Below the pieces are notes generated by a model, which searched no databases, was not told the origin of the DNA, and worked only from the letters and a program-made list of their open reading frames with translations. Positions 37,897-46,190 of a stretch of DNA of 64,000 nucleotides are shown here, one piece after another. Numbering within the stretch: the first letter of the stretch is position 1; the number at the start of each line of letters is the position of its first letter. A program made the translations under genes and the position numbers. The stretch comes from an uncultured Shimia sp. (lineage in GTDB: Bacteria; Pseudomonadota; Alphaproteobacteria; Rhodobacterales; Rhodobacteraceae). The DNA is taken from contig CALCOY010000022.1 in assembly GCA_937897325.1 (NCBI GenBank), forward strand, positions 1 to 64,000. Reading direction: 5' to 3'.

Positions 37897-39177
37897 ATGA
37901 GCCATGCTGAAGTTGTCTGCGGCGATCTGCTGCTTTTTGATGGAAATCCGACGCGGGATCCGTGGCAAGAGACCGTGCGGATTGCGACGGATGGCGCTCT
38001 GCTGATTGAAGACGGCGTCATCAAGTCCATTGGCGCGCCGCGTGATTTTCCGGATCTCCCCCGGCATGATCATAGGGGCAGATTGATCTGCCCGGGCTTT
38101 GTTGACGCCCACGCACATTATCCGCAAACGGCGATCATTGCGAGCTGGGGCAAACGGCTGATCGACTGGCTGAACACCTATACCTTTCCGGAAGAAATGC
38201 AATTTGGTGACCCCAAATATGCGGCGGAGATCGCCGCGCTCTACCTGGATCTGTTGTTGGCGCACGGGACGACAAGCGTTGCGAGCTATTGCACGACCCA
38301 TCCGGAAAGCGTGACCGCGTTTTTTGAAGCTGCGGCGGAGCGAAAAATGGCGGTGATAGGCGGCAAGACCTGTATGGACCGAAATGCACCCAACGGCCTG
38401 TGCGACACGGCGCAATCGGCATATGACGATAGTAAAAGGCTTTTGGATCGGTGGCACGGACGCGACCGGGCGCGCTATGCGATCGCACCACGGTTTTCGC
38501 CGACATCAACGCCGGAGCAACTCCGCGCCCTTGGTGACCTTTGGGCTGAATGTCCCGATTGTCTGATGCAGACACATCTGAGCGAGCAGTTGGATGAGGT
38601 CTCCTGGGTGCGCGGACTTTTTCGCGAAGCTCGCGACTATCTGGACACTTACGAGGCGTTTGGTTTGCTGGGCTCTAGGGGCGTTTACGGCCACGCAATA
38701 CATCTTGAGCGGCGCGAAATCGACCGTCTTGAAGAGGTCGGGGCCGGATTGGTCCACTGCCCGACGTCGAACACATTTATCGGGTCAGGCCTTTTCGATA
38801 TGCGGCTTTCGAGGCGTATCAAGGTTGGCCTCGCTACAGATACGGGCGGTGGATCCTCCTTTTCGATGCTTCGAACGATGGCCAGCGCTTACGAGATTGG
38901 GCAGCTTTGCGGCAATGCCCTTCACCCCGCAGAATTGCTGTGGATGGCAACGGCGGGATCAGCGGGTGTCCTGCACCGAGGTGACGAGATCGGGACAATC
39001 GCAGTCGGTATGGCGGCGGATCTCTGCATTCTTGATCTGCATTCGACACCCGGAATCGCGCAGCGCGCAGCGCGAGCAAACGATGTCTGGGACGCGGTGT
39101 TTCCAACGATCATGATGGGGGACGAGCGCGCCGTGGCGGAGGTTTGGGTCGCTGGATCAAGGGTTAGGGCGGGCTGA
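37897..39177 (+). CDS. guaD: guanine deaminase
   Basis: A 426-residue amidohydrolase that turns guanine into xanthine and ammonia. The HxH metal site is CPGFVDAHAHYPQTAII. YTFPEEMQFGDPKYA, KTCMDRNAPNGLCDTA, the QTHLSEQ ligand and ATDTGGGSSFSMLRTM are GuaD-specific landmarks. The stop codon lies inside a GGCGGGC palindrome (39168-39185), so the repeat has become part of the gene end. Convergent with an 8-oxoguanine deaminase gene. Confidence 0.94.
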   Translation: MSHAEVVCGDLLLFDGNPTRDPWQETVRIATDGALLIEDGVIKSIGAPRDFPDLPRHDHRGRLICPGFVDAHAHYPQTAIIASWGKRLIDWLNTYTFPEEMQFGDPKYAAEIAALYLDLLLAHGTTSVASYCTTHPESVTAFFEAAAERKMAVIGGKTCMDRNAPNGLCDTAQSAYDDSKRLLDRWHGRDRARYAIAPRFSPTSTPEQLRALGDLWAECPDCLMQTHLSEQLDEVSWVRGLFREARDYLDTYEAFGLLGSRGVYGHAIHLERREIDRLEEVGAGLVHCPTSNTFIGSGLFDMRLSRRIKVGLATDTGGGSSFSMLRTMASAYEIGQLCGNALHPAELLWMATAGSAGVLHRGDEIGTIAVGMAADLCILDLHSTPGIAQRAARANDVWDAVFPTIMMGDERAVAEVWVAGSRVRAG

Positions 39178-39185
39178 AGCCCGCC
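39168..39185. repeat. GGCGGGC palindrome overlapping the guaD stop
   Basis: GGCGGGC, 4-nt loop TGAA, GCCCGCC. The guaD stop codon TGA (39175-39177) lies in the loop. Same arms as 9522-9541 and close to 51414-51427. It may also serve as a transcript end between the convergent genes. Confidence 0.75.
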
Positions 39186-39230
39186 TTACGGGCCATCTAT
39201 CCTATGAAGTGTGTGGATCGTTTTGGGGCC

Positions 39231-39248
39231 GGTGGATCTAGATCCACC
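39231..39248. repeat. perfect 18-bp palindrome
   Basis: GGTGGATCTAGATCCACC, immediately after the stop codon of the 8-oxoguanine deaminase gene. It lacks a clear U-tract on either side, so it is a possible attenuator or transcript-end structure, not a proven terminator. Confidence 0.7.
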
Positions 39249-40586
39249 TTACTTCTCGGACAGGATGACGACGTTCTGGGCCTGCTTGGCAATGACGCTT
39301 TGAAGATCGATTGTCGTAATGTGCCCGTCGCGGACAATTTGACGTCCTTCGACAAAGAGATCGCGCACCGTCATCGGCCCAGTGAGAAGCAGGGAGGCGG
39401 GATCCCAACTGCCCGCACTGTGCAGGCCTGACACATCCCAGATCGCCAGATCTGCGCGTTTGCCAGATGTGATTTGCCCAACATCGTCACGGGCGAGTAC
39501 TTTGGCGCCGCCGCGCGTCGCAATCCTGAGCGCTTGGCGCGCGCTCATCGCGTCGGCACCATACGCCACACGCTGCAAGAGCATGGCCTGCCGGGCCTCC
39601 GCGATGAGATTGCCCGCGTCATTGCTTGCCGATCCATCGACGCCCAACCCGACCGGAACGCCCGCGCCTTGCATCGCCTTGACCGGCGCGATGCCCGAGC
39701 CCAGTCGACAATTGGAACAGGGACAATGGGCCACGCCTGTGTCTGTTTCCGCAAAAAGGGCGATTTCACTTGGGTCAAGCTTCACGCAATGCGCGTGCCA
39801 GACATCCGGGCCAACCCAACCGAGGTCCTCGGCGTACTGGCCCGGTCTGCAACCGAATTGCTCCATCGAATAGGCCACGTCCTCATCGTTTTCAGCGAGA
39901 TGAGTGTGCATCATCACCGCCTTGTCGCGTGCCAGAACCGCGGCATTCCGCATGAGGTCCCGGCTGACAGAAAAGGGAGAACAGGGCGCTACACCCACCC
40001 GGCACATCGACCCCTTGGACGGATCATGGAAGCGATCAATCACCCGCAGGCAGTCTTCGAGGATGGCCGTTTCGTCTTCGACAAGGTTGTCGGGCGGCAG
40101 ACCGCCAGCACTTTGTCCGATGCTCATGCCACCCCGTGTGGGATGAAACCGCATGCCAAGTTGTGCAGCAGCTTGAATGGTGTCGTCCAGAGTCACACCG
40201 TTGGGAAAAAGATAAAGGTGATCCGACGACAGCGTGCAGCCAGACAAGGCAAGCTCGGCCAGCCCGATCTGGGTGGCGACAAAGATCTGCTCCGGGGTGA
40301 TGCACGACCAGATGGGATAAAGCGCCTGAAGCCAGCCGAACAACAACGCGTCTTGCGCAGCCGGGACCGCGCGGGTCAGCGTCTGGTAGAGATGGTGGTG
40401 CGTGTTGACAAGGCCCGGCGTGACAACACATCCGTCAGCCATGATGATTTCGCCTTTTGTGGACAATTCAACACCAACGTGAGCAATGACACCGTCGCGG
40501 ATGAGAATGTCATGTCCCGATAACTCGTCTCCGGCATCGTTCATCGTCAGGACGACATCTGCATTCCGGACAAGGAGCTCTGTCAT
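39249..40586 (-). CDS. 8-oxoguanine deaminase
   Basis: A 445-residue amidohydrolase resembling the 8-oxoguanine deaminases described in pseudomonads (8-oxoguanine to urate plus ammonia). Landmarks are TPGLVNTHHHLYQTLTRAVP (metal site and long loop), LSGCTLSSDHLYLFPNG, MMHTHLAENDEDV, VWHAHCVKLDPSEIALF, HCPCSNCRLGSGIAP and GLGVDGSASNDAGNL. The CPxSNxRL and VDGSASND patterns separate it from cytosine and guanine deaminases. The start overlaps the end of the phosphatase gene by 4 nt. Other related substrates (isocytosine-like) are possible. Confidence 0.88.
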   Translation of the reverse strand: MTELLVRNADVVLTMNDAGDELSGHDILIRDGVIAHVGVELSTKGEIIMADGCVVTPGLVNTHHHLYQTLTRAVPAAQDALLFGWLQALYPIWSCITPEQIFVATQIGLAELALSGCTLSSDHLYLFPNGVTLDDTIQAAAQLGMRFHPTRGGMSIGQSAGGLPPDNLVEDETAILEDCLRVIDRFHDPSKGSMCRVGVAPCSPFSVSRDLMRNAAVLARDKAVMMHTHLAENDEDVAYSMEQFGCRPGQYAEDLGWVGPDVWHAHCVKLDPSEIALFAETDTGVAHCPCSNCRLGSGIAPVKAMQGAGVPVGLGVDGSASNDAGNLIAEARQAMLLQRVAYGADAMSARQALRIATRGGAKVLARDDVGQITSGKRADLAIWDVSGLHSAGSWDPASLLLTGPMTVRDLFVEGRQIVRDGHITTIDLQSVIAKQAQNVVILSEK

Positions 40587-41377
40587 TCAAAGGGCGCCAA
40601 GCGGGCAAGTGCGAGCGCATGAATGTCAGGGTTTGCAGCCGCAACAGCGCGACCACCCCCCTTGGCCGATCCACCGGACCAATCGGTCACAATGCCGCCC
40701 GCCGCCTCAATCAGCCCGATCGGTGCCTGAATGTCATATGCCTTAAGGCCCGCTTCGATAACCAGATCGATCTGCCCCGAAGCAAGCAGCGCATACGCAT
40801 AGCAATCCATGCCATAGCGGACCAGCTTCACATCGGCCGCCACCGCATCAAAGCCTGCCTTGTCCTGCACAGTTCCAACCTCCGGGAAGGTGGTAAAGAG
40901 GATGGCGTCCGAAATAGACTTTGTGTCGCGGGTTTTCAGATTTTGCGTGCCGTAGGGCCCCTGGCAGACTGCATACTGCCCTGCGCCGGAAAAGCGCTCA
41001 CCGATATAGGGTTGGTCAATAACGCCCAGTACGGGCCCGTCATTCGTGCTTGCCGCAATCAGAACACCCCATGTTGGCGTGCCTGCAACAAAGCCTCTCG
41101 TACCATCGATCGGGTCGAGAGCCCACGTGATATCAGTAGATCCGAGATGCGTTCCGAATTCCTCACCCACTATGCCGTCATCGGGCCGCCGAGCTGCCAA
41201 AATCGAGCGCATGGCTCTTTCTGCCGCGCGGTCTGCGCGCGTTACTGGATCGTAGCCCACTGCATCTTTGTTTTCGGTACCCAGCCCCTCTTGTCGGAAA
41301 TACGGCCTTATAGCCGCACCTGCAGCATCTGCCAGCAGGTGCGCCACATGAAGCAGATCATCCACATCATACGCCAT
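40583..41377 (-). CDS. hisN: inositol-monophosphatase-family phosphatase (histidinol-phosphatase type)
   Basis: A 264-residue Mg-dependent phosphatase of the IMPase superfamily. Metal-binding motifs are visible: VGEEFGT, ALDPIDGTRGFVAG and YDIQAPIGLIEAAGG. The sequence (YFRQEGLGTENK near the start and TWGVLIAAS after the DxxDGT motif) looks like the HisN histidinol-phosphatase branch. It could serve histidine synthesis or hydrolyse another sugar phosphate. ATG 41377 suits the family start. It is followed, with a 4-nt ATGA overlap, by the 8-oxoguanine deaminase gene. Confidence 0.85.
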   Translation of the reverse strand: MAYDVDDLLHVAHLLADAAGAAIRPYFRQEGLGTENKDAVGYDPVTRADRAAERAMRSILAARRPDDGIVGEEFGTHLGSTDITWALDPIDGTRGFVAGTPTWGVLIAASTNDGPVLGVIDQPYIGERFSGAGQYAVCQGPYGTQNLKTRDTKSISDAILFTTFPEVGTVQDKAGFDAVAADVKLVRYGMDCYAYALLASGQIDLVIEAGLKAYDIQAPIGLIEAAGGIVTDWSGGSAKGGGRAVAAANPDIHALALARLAPFE

Positions 41378-41428
41378 AAGAAAAGCCCTGCCAGAGGCAG
41401 GACCAAGGCGCAAGAGCCGTGGTTGTTA

Positions 41429-41806
41429 TCAGGCGACGTCGCTTAGAACACGCGCCAGCTCAAAAAGACGGCGTCTTTGGTTCTCCGGTATCGAATAGTA
41501 TGATCGAACGAGATCCATCGCTTCCTTGTCACTCAGAAGATCGGCTGGAACCAGGCTGGCCACATCCTTTGGCTTCGCCTCTTGCTCCGATTGAAGGCCA
41601 TCGAAGAAAAACGCGACCGGCACCCCCATCGCTTCGCCAATATCCCATAGGCGCGATGCGCTGACCCTATTGGCGCCGGTTTCATACTTCTGGATCTGCT
41701 GAAATTTGATCCCGACCATATCCGCCAATTTTTGTTGGGTCATCCCAATCAACCAGCGCCGCTGGCGGATACGTTTCCCGACGTGAACGTCGACAATATG
41801 TGGCAT
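41429..41806 (-). CDS. XRE-family transcriptional regulator
   Basis: A 125-residue protein. Residues ~8-62 are a helix-turn-helix (VGKRIRQRRWLIGMTQQKLA, VGIKFQQIQKYETGANRVSA), a form common in alphaproteobacteria and close to the DNA-binding part of repressors such as SinR-like proteins. A C-terminal helical part follows (DLLSDKEAMDLVRSYYSIPE, NQRRRLFELARVLSDVA). ATG 41806 has AGGGAA upstream; the in-frame extension to 41887 is unlikely. An AT-rich stretch with direct repeats lies upstream. Confidence 0.85.
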   Translation of the reverse strand: MPHIVDVHVGKRIRQRRWLIGMTQQKLADMVGIKFQQIQKYETGANRVSASRLWDIGEAMGVPVAFFFDGLQSEQEAKPKDVASLVPADLLSDKEAMDLVRSYYSIPENQRRRLFELARVLSDVA

Positions 41807-42230
41807 TCTGTTCCCTAACTTTTTCAACGCCCAGAACGACCCCACCCAGTCGATGTGAAAGGCGCGCGCATGCGCCGTAATATGCATACGCCAGACATAA
41901 TGATAAGGACATAATAATGTCAGTGCGGATAAATATCAACGGCCTCTGCTCTCCACATGATTGAATTGTATTCAGACGTATACCGGTTAAGCTCAAGTCA
42001 TCTTTCGATTTTTTAGAAATTCTTCAGATCACGAACCCTGTAACATGCTGTAAGAATCAACCTTTGCGAGCACTATTTTACGTCTCCAACCGTATAGAGA
42101 TTGTTTGAAAACCAAGCATTTACGTGGCGATTTCAACTGCCGCGAACAAGATCTTCTATGGTTCTTAAATCGGGTATAGCGCTGAAATTGGCGAACTTTT
42201 GCTCATATGATGATCAATTCATCGCCTCTA
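41807..42230. promoter_or_regulatory. gene-free AT-rich region with GACATAAT direct repeats
   Basis: No convincing gene. Two GACATAAT copies (41894-41901 and 41908-41915) 14 bases apart, followed by ATGTC, form a partly palindromic cluster about 90 bases before the XRE gene. This is the expected position for an autoregulatory operator; function is inferred. The rest of the interval (to the LysR stop at 42231) shows only short ORFs. Confidence 0.35.
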
Positions 42231-43118
42231 TCACGAAGCCGCGAGAACGCGAACCTTATTTGAGCCGACACGTACAAAGGCACGGCGAAGGTATTCAGCG
42301 AGAGAATCATGAAGCTCTCCCCGCAACGTGGCGGCACCGTATAGGTTGATCCGCTGAAACGGGAGTTCCGGCAGCGCGCCACCGTGATCGATCCGGTCAA
42401 GATGTGGCGGTTCGGTACCTTCGATCATGGTATGCACCGCCAGATCCGCCGAAACCGTCGCCTCGATGGTTCGATCGCTATCGGTTTCAACCGCCAGTTC
42501 CCAATCGATCCGAGCCTGATCCAACGCCTCGACCACATGAGGCCGGAATGTGCAATGCCGTCCGAAGGCAAGGCGCAGGGGGCGCTGACGCCATGCAGAT
42601 CCTCCGGGCGCGCCGATCCAGCAAAGCGGGCGCACGCACAATTCCTCCCCATTGTCGTCGATGCCCGTTTCCGTAGTCAGAATCATGTCGCAGGCCCCGC
42701 GTCCGAATTCGGCTTTCAAGGCACGGGTGTAAGATGAGATCAACTGTACCTTCACTCGGGGGAAGGCTGCATGAAATTGTTTTAGCACCATCGGGATCGC
42801 CGGATAGACGATGTCGTGCGGCACGCCGAGCGTGATTTCCCCTTCGAACGCTTGATCGGTCAGCCGTGTGACGGCTTCGTCGTTGAGGACGACCATGCGC
42901 CTTGCATAGAAAAGCAGTTGTTCCCCTTCCGCAGTCAGCGCAATGCCGCGCCCACTCCGATCGAAGAGTTTAACATCCAGCAACTCCTCCAACCGTTTCA
43001 ACTGCATTGAGACGGCAGATTGTGTCAGGTGCAGAAAACCTGCCGCCCGCGTGACCCCACCGCTTTCTGCAACTGCCACAAAGGAACGCAGCGTCGTGAC
43101 ATCCAGATTTCTAAGCAT
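42231..43118 (-). CDS. LysR-family transcriptional regulator
   Basis: A 295-residue LysR regulator: DVTTLRSFVAVAESGGVTRAAGFLHL, then TQSAVSMQLKRLEELLDV (winged helix, residues ~3-60) and the effector domain starting GEITLGVPHDIVYPAIPMVL. It is divergent from a DUF1127 gene, with about 120 bases between starts. That region is AT-rich (for example TATATATCAAGG near 43185) and likely holds both promoters and the LysR site. The true target is unknown. Confidence 0.9.
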   Translation of the reverse strand: MLRNLDVTTLRSFVAVAESGGVTRAAGFLHLTQSAVSMQLKRLEELLDVKLFDRSGRGIALTAEGEQLLFYARRMVVLNDEAVTRLTDQAFEGEITLGVPHDIVYPAIPMVLKQFHAAFPRVKVQLISSYTRALKAEFGRGACDMILTTETGIDDNGEELCVRPLCWIGAPGGSAWRQRPLRLAFGRHCTFRPHVVEALDQARIDWELAVETDSDRTIEATVSADLAVHTMIEGTEPPHLDRIDHGGALPELPFQRINLYGAATLRGELHDSLAEYLRRAFVRVGSNKVRVLAAS

Positions 43119-43237
43119 CACAGATCCTGATATTTTAAATCAAAAACATTCGCTTTTAAGATATGTCAGATCAAGCCATATATATCAAGGCTGGTGATGC
43201 CAGCCCGCGTAACCATTCCAGATGATGAGGCATAGCC

Positions 43238-43447
43238 ATGGCATTTATTGACCGCAGTTCGTCCGAATACGGGCACATTCAACGACGCCGCGCAGGCATC
43301 GCACGGCTGCTGGATCTTTGGCGGTCGCGTCGCGCACTGTCCCGACTCGATGCGTTGGCTTTAGATGATGTCGGATTGTCCAAAGAAGAGGCCCAAATCG
43401 AATCAAATCGCCCCATTTGGGATGTACCGGCAACTTGGAAACGATAA
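43238..43447 (+). CDS. DUF1127 small arginine-rich protein
   Basis: A 69-residue basic protein. The DUF1127 part is LLDLWRSRRALSRLDALALDDVGLSKEEAQ, the YjiS-like Arg-rich motif, ending in WDVPATWKR. Small DUF1127 proteins are widespread in alphaproteobacteria and have been tied to RNA turnover and phosphate or carbon stress responses. The divergent LysR gene is the natural candidate regulator. Confidence 0.9.
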   Translation: MAFIDRSSSEYGHIQRRRAGIARLLDLWRSRRALSRLDALALDDVGLSKEEAQIESNRPIWDVPATWKR

Positions 43448-43587
43448 CCATTGGGCTTTTGTGGCAAAAAAGGTCAATTTGCCCCACAAGCAAGGGCTGA
43501 AAAGCCTTGAAACAAAGGGCCCTCCGACCGATATTCTTTCGTGACGCGCGGATAACTGCGCGAGAAACGTTTCAGTTGGAGGTCTTA

Positions 43588-44370
43588 ATGGCTGACGTGA
43601 AGACGATCCGGCAGACAACTGCCGGGACGCGCGCCGCCCAAATCGATGCGGGTCTGCGCGCCCACATGAACAAAGTCTACGGGACGATGTCCGTAGGCAT
43701 GTTGATTACAGCGGCGGCCGCTTGGGCGATCGCAGGATTGGCGGTAACATCCGACCCGACAAATGCAACTATCGCATTGCGCGAAGGTCAATACCTGACT
43801 GGATTGGGCGAAGTTCTCTACACAACGCCCCTGCGTTGGGTCGTGATGTTTGCACCTCTGGCATTCCTGCTTTTCGGTTGGGGCGCTTTAATGCGTCGCG
43901 GATCTTCCGCAACCGTGCAGCTGGGCTTCTTTACATTTGCCGCGGTTATGGGCGTCTCCATGAGTTCGATCTTTCTGGTGTTCACACCGTTCTCGATCAC
44001 TCAGACATTCCTTGTGACGGCGATTGCCTTCGCTGGACTTAGTTTGTGGGGCTACACCACGAAAAAAGACCTGAGCGGGATGGGCACGTTCCTCATGATG
44101 GGCGTGATCGGTTTGATCGTGGCAATGATCATCAACCTGTTCCTGCAGTCAGGCCCGATGATGCTCGCTATTTCGGCGATCGGCATCCTGATCTTTGCTG
44201 GCCTGACAGCATTCTATACGCAAGACATCAAGAACACCTATGTTGCGCATGCGCATCATGGTGATCAGGAGTGGATGGATAAGGCAGCGATCGATGGTGC
44301 GCTGAGCCTCTACATAAGCTTCCTGAACATGTTCCAGTTCTTGCTCATGTTCATGGGTCAGCAAGAATAG
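43588..44370 (+). CDS. Bax inhibitor-1/YccA-family membrane protein
   Basis: A 260-residue inner-membrane protein with seven hydrophobic segments of the BI-1/TMBIM family: LRAHMNKVYGTMSVGMLITA, IFLVFTPFSITQTFLVTAIA, FAGLSLWGYTTKKDLSGMG and FAGLTAFYTQDIKNTYVAH are family landmarks. The ATG at 43588 has GGAGG nearby (43577-43581). Members form pH-sensitive calcium-leak channels or interact with membrane proteases. The gene stands alone and ends in a strong terminator. Confidence 0.94.
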   Translation: MADVKTIRQTTAGTRAAQIDAGLRAHMNKVYGTMSVGMLITAAAAWAIAGLAVTSDPTNATIALREGQYLTGLGEVLYTTPLRWVVMFAPLAFLLFGWGALMRRGSSATVQLGFFTFAAVMGVSMSSIFLVFTPFSITQTFLVTAIAFAGLSLWGYTTKKDLSGMGTFLMMGVIGLIVAMIINLFLQSGPMMLAISAIGILIFAGLTAFYTQDIKNTYVAHAHHGDQEWMDKAAIDGALSLYISFLNMFQFLLMFMGQQE

Positions 44371-44392
44371 CAGCTGCATATCTTTGCAGAAC

Positions 44393-44425
44393 AAGGGCCG
44401 GTCATGTCGACCGGCCCTTTTTTGT
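44393..44425 (+). terminator. rho-independent terminator after the BI-1 gene
   Basis: A perfect 11-bp stem, AAGGGCCGGTC (44393-44403) and GACCGGCCCTT (44409-44419), with a 5-nt loop, followed by TTTTTG. It ends the transcript about 20 bases after the stop codon. Confidence 0.95.
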
Positions 44426-44444
44426 TCAGAACAGGGATCAGCGC

Positions 44445-44947
44445 ATGACCATCATCAAGACTGGTTCGGCGCGAACGGATACCGGTGGCGTGGGTGATAC
44501 GCTTGGCACCTTTCAAACAGAGCTTATTAGCGACAACGACAGCCTCACGCAGTTCGCAGCCTTTATCGAAACGCTCTCGCCCGGCTCTTCCTAGCAGCAC
44601 AATCATTGGTACGCGGCTAAATACGATGTAATCCTGACACTCTCAGACGCCCCCTCGTTGATTGATGACAACGTTGAAACGACGCTTAGCCCTGGCGACG
44701 CAACAACCTTGCGGGTAGGTGTTCAGGTTGGTCATAACCTGCGCAACGACAGCGATAACGATGCCCGCTACGTCGCAATCGGCACATACGCTCCAGAAGA
44801 TCAGATCACCTATCCACGCTGGACCGTCTCCTCTACCGCGACCGGGTCGCAGGCACCCGCCTGTACGAAACGCTTGACGGTCAACCCAGCACCGAACCTG
44901 ACCGGACCATCAAAGATCGCGAAGCATGCGTAGGGACGGAAAGCTGA
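44445..44947 (+). pseudogene. cupin-domain protein, decayed
   Basis: The reading frame from ATG 44445 (MTIIKTGSARTDTGGVGDTLG, then TQFAAFIETLSPGSS) is stopped by TAG at 44592-44594, just where the cupin metal site would be. It continues in the same frame as QHNHWYAAKYDVILTLSDAP, GDATTLRVGVQVGHNLRNDS and ARYVAIGTYAPEDQITYP. Near 44815 the homology moves to another frame, STLDRLLYRDRVAGTRLYET, ending TGA at 44945-44947. Together these give the single-cupin fold of small COG3837-like proteins. One nonsense change and one frameshift leave no functional product. It overlaps the convergent GNAT gene by 38 bases. Confidence 0.75.
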
Positions 44948-45407
44948 TCCCTCCCGCAAGCGGCACATCCATCGGTCCGATGGTCCTAAACCCAACCGAA
45001 GTGTAGAAGGCCTGTGCCGTGTAGGTCGCCCAGCACTCCATGCAGATCACACCAGACGCGCGCGCCTTGTGGAAGCTGCGCTGCATCAAAGCTCGCCCGA
45101 TGCCCCGACGCAATTGGCGGTCATCAGTCACAACATGGCGAATATGGCCTAACCTTGGTTCCTTGCGGTCTCGCGTCCAGCCGCCCGCGCCCAGAATCTG
45201 CCCGTCTTCTTCGGCAACATAGTATGTCCCGCAAGCCAGCAATTCGGGCCGGGCGCGGCTGATGATCGGAAGGGCTGTGACCAGAACCGAGGGCGGATAG
45301 TCCGCCTTCAACAACTTTGGATAGGTTCGCGCCAAAAGAGCATCGACAGCCCCCAAGTCATTCGGTGTGGAGGGGCGAATCGTATATGTGTCAGATTCTG
45401 TCTTCAT
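44910..45407 (-). CDS. GNAT-family N-acetyltransferase
   Basis: A 165-residue GNAT acetyltransferase: TYTIRPSTPNDLGAVDALLA at the N-terminus, RHVVTDDRQLRRGIGRALMQRSF (acetyl-CoA binding Q/R-x-x-G-x-G/A) and AQAFYTSVGFRTIGPMDVPL at the C-terminus. ATG 45407 follows TTGGAGGAACATC. The start overlaps the 3' end of the HIT gene by 17 bases. Substrate unknown. Confidence 0.88.
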   Translation of the reverse strand: MKTESDTYTIRPSTPNDLGAVDALLARTYPKLLKADYPPSVLVTALPIISRARPELLACGTYYVAEEDGQILGAGGWTRDRKEPRLGHIRHVVTDDRQLRRGIGRALMQRSFHKARASGVICMECWATYTAQAFYTSVGFRTIGPMDVPLAGGISFPSLRMLRDL

Positions 45408-45837
45408 GATGTTCCTCCAAAGCTCTGCCGAGCCGCTTTGCCATTTGCTGAAGGTCTGCCGAAGGTACGGACAGGTCACGGCGCTTCAAGACAGAGACCC
45501 GATCAAAGTACCTTAGCGACGTCACATCGCCTGTATCGTGCAAGGGGATGAGATGGGCATGGCAATGTGGAACATCATTACCCGTAAAGACGAAACCCAC
45601 CCTTGGCACGCCAAAAATCACTTTCTGCGCACGCGCAAGCCTTTGCCCCAACCGGACGATCAAACCTATCAAAGGCTCAGGCAGGTCATCGAAATAGCTG
45701 TAGTGCCGCTTCGGAATGATCTGCACATGACCAGGACGGATGGGCTGATGATCGGCGAAGACCATGACATCATCGTCCTGCCAAACGATATGGGCGGGCG
45801 CACGCCCGGAGACGATATCGCAAAAGTCGCATGTCAT
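45391..45837 (-). CDS. HIT-family protein
   Basis: A 148-residue histidine-triad nucleotide hydrolase or transferase. The N-terminus MTCDFCDIVSGRAPAHIVWQ carries two cysteines in CDFC that can hold a zinc as in other HIT proteins. Internal IRPGHVQIIPKRHYSYFDDL leads to the catalytic triad HCHAHLIP. ATG 45837 was chosen from the C-x-F-C motif. Coupled to the GNAT gene. Confidence 0.92.
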   Translation of the reverse strand: MTCDFCDIVSGRAPAHIVWQDDDVMVFADHQPIRPGHVQIIPKRHYSYFDDLPEPLIGLIVRLGQRLARAQKVIFGVPRVGFVFTGNDVPHCHAHLIPLHDTGDVTSLRYFDRVSVLKRRDLSVPSADLQQMAKRLGRALEEHHEDRI

Positions 45838-45861
45838 TGGGTCGTCCTTCCTATGCAATTG

Positions 45862-45899
45862 CAAAGAAAAAGGGCCGCGCCTGGCTGGCGCGACCCTTT
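45862..45899 (-). terminator. rho-independent terminator after rpmG
   Basis: On the minus strand, AAAGGGTCGCGCC pairs with GGCGCGGCCCTTT with a small AGCCA-type loop and is followed by TTTCTTTGC. It lies 24 bases after the rpmG stop codon. Confidence 0.85.
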
Positions 45900-45922
45900 C
45901 GGAATAAGCGGTGGAGGTTGGC

Positions 45923-46090
45923 TTACTTGATCTTGCCTTCCTTATATTCCACATGCTTGCGCGCCACGGGATCATACTTCCGTACCGACATCTTTTCGGT
46001 CATGGTGCGTGCGTTCTTCTTGGTCACATAGAAGTGGCCCGTGCCTGCAGTCGAGTTCAGGCGGATCTTGATTGTGGTCGGCTTCGCCAT
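45923..46090 (-). CDS. rpmG: 50S ribosomal protein L33
   Basis: A 55-residue ribosomal protein: [40 protein letters not shown] and [15 protein letters not shown], the alphaproteobacterial L33 form without the zinc cysteines. GAGGAGAAG precedes the ATG. It is transcribed alone toward its terminator, with rnpB upstream on the same strand. Confidence 0.97.
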   Translation of the reverse strand: MAKPTTIKIRLNSTAGTGHFYVTKKNARTMTEKMSVRKYDPVARKHVEYKEGKIK

Positions 46091-46190
46091 TCTTGCTTCT
46101 CCTCGGGTCGCCGCAGCGCATGCGGCGCGAAATCCTGAAACTCGCCTTCTAACGGGGCGGCTGACAGAGTCAACGTCAAAACGGGTAAAA

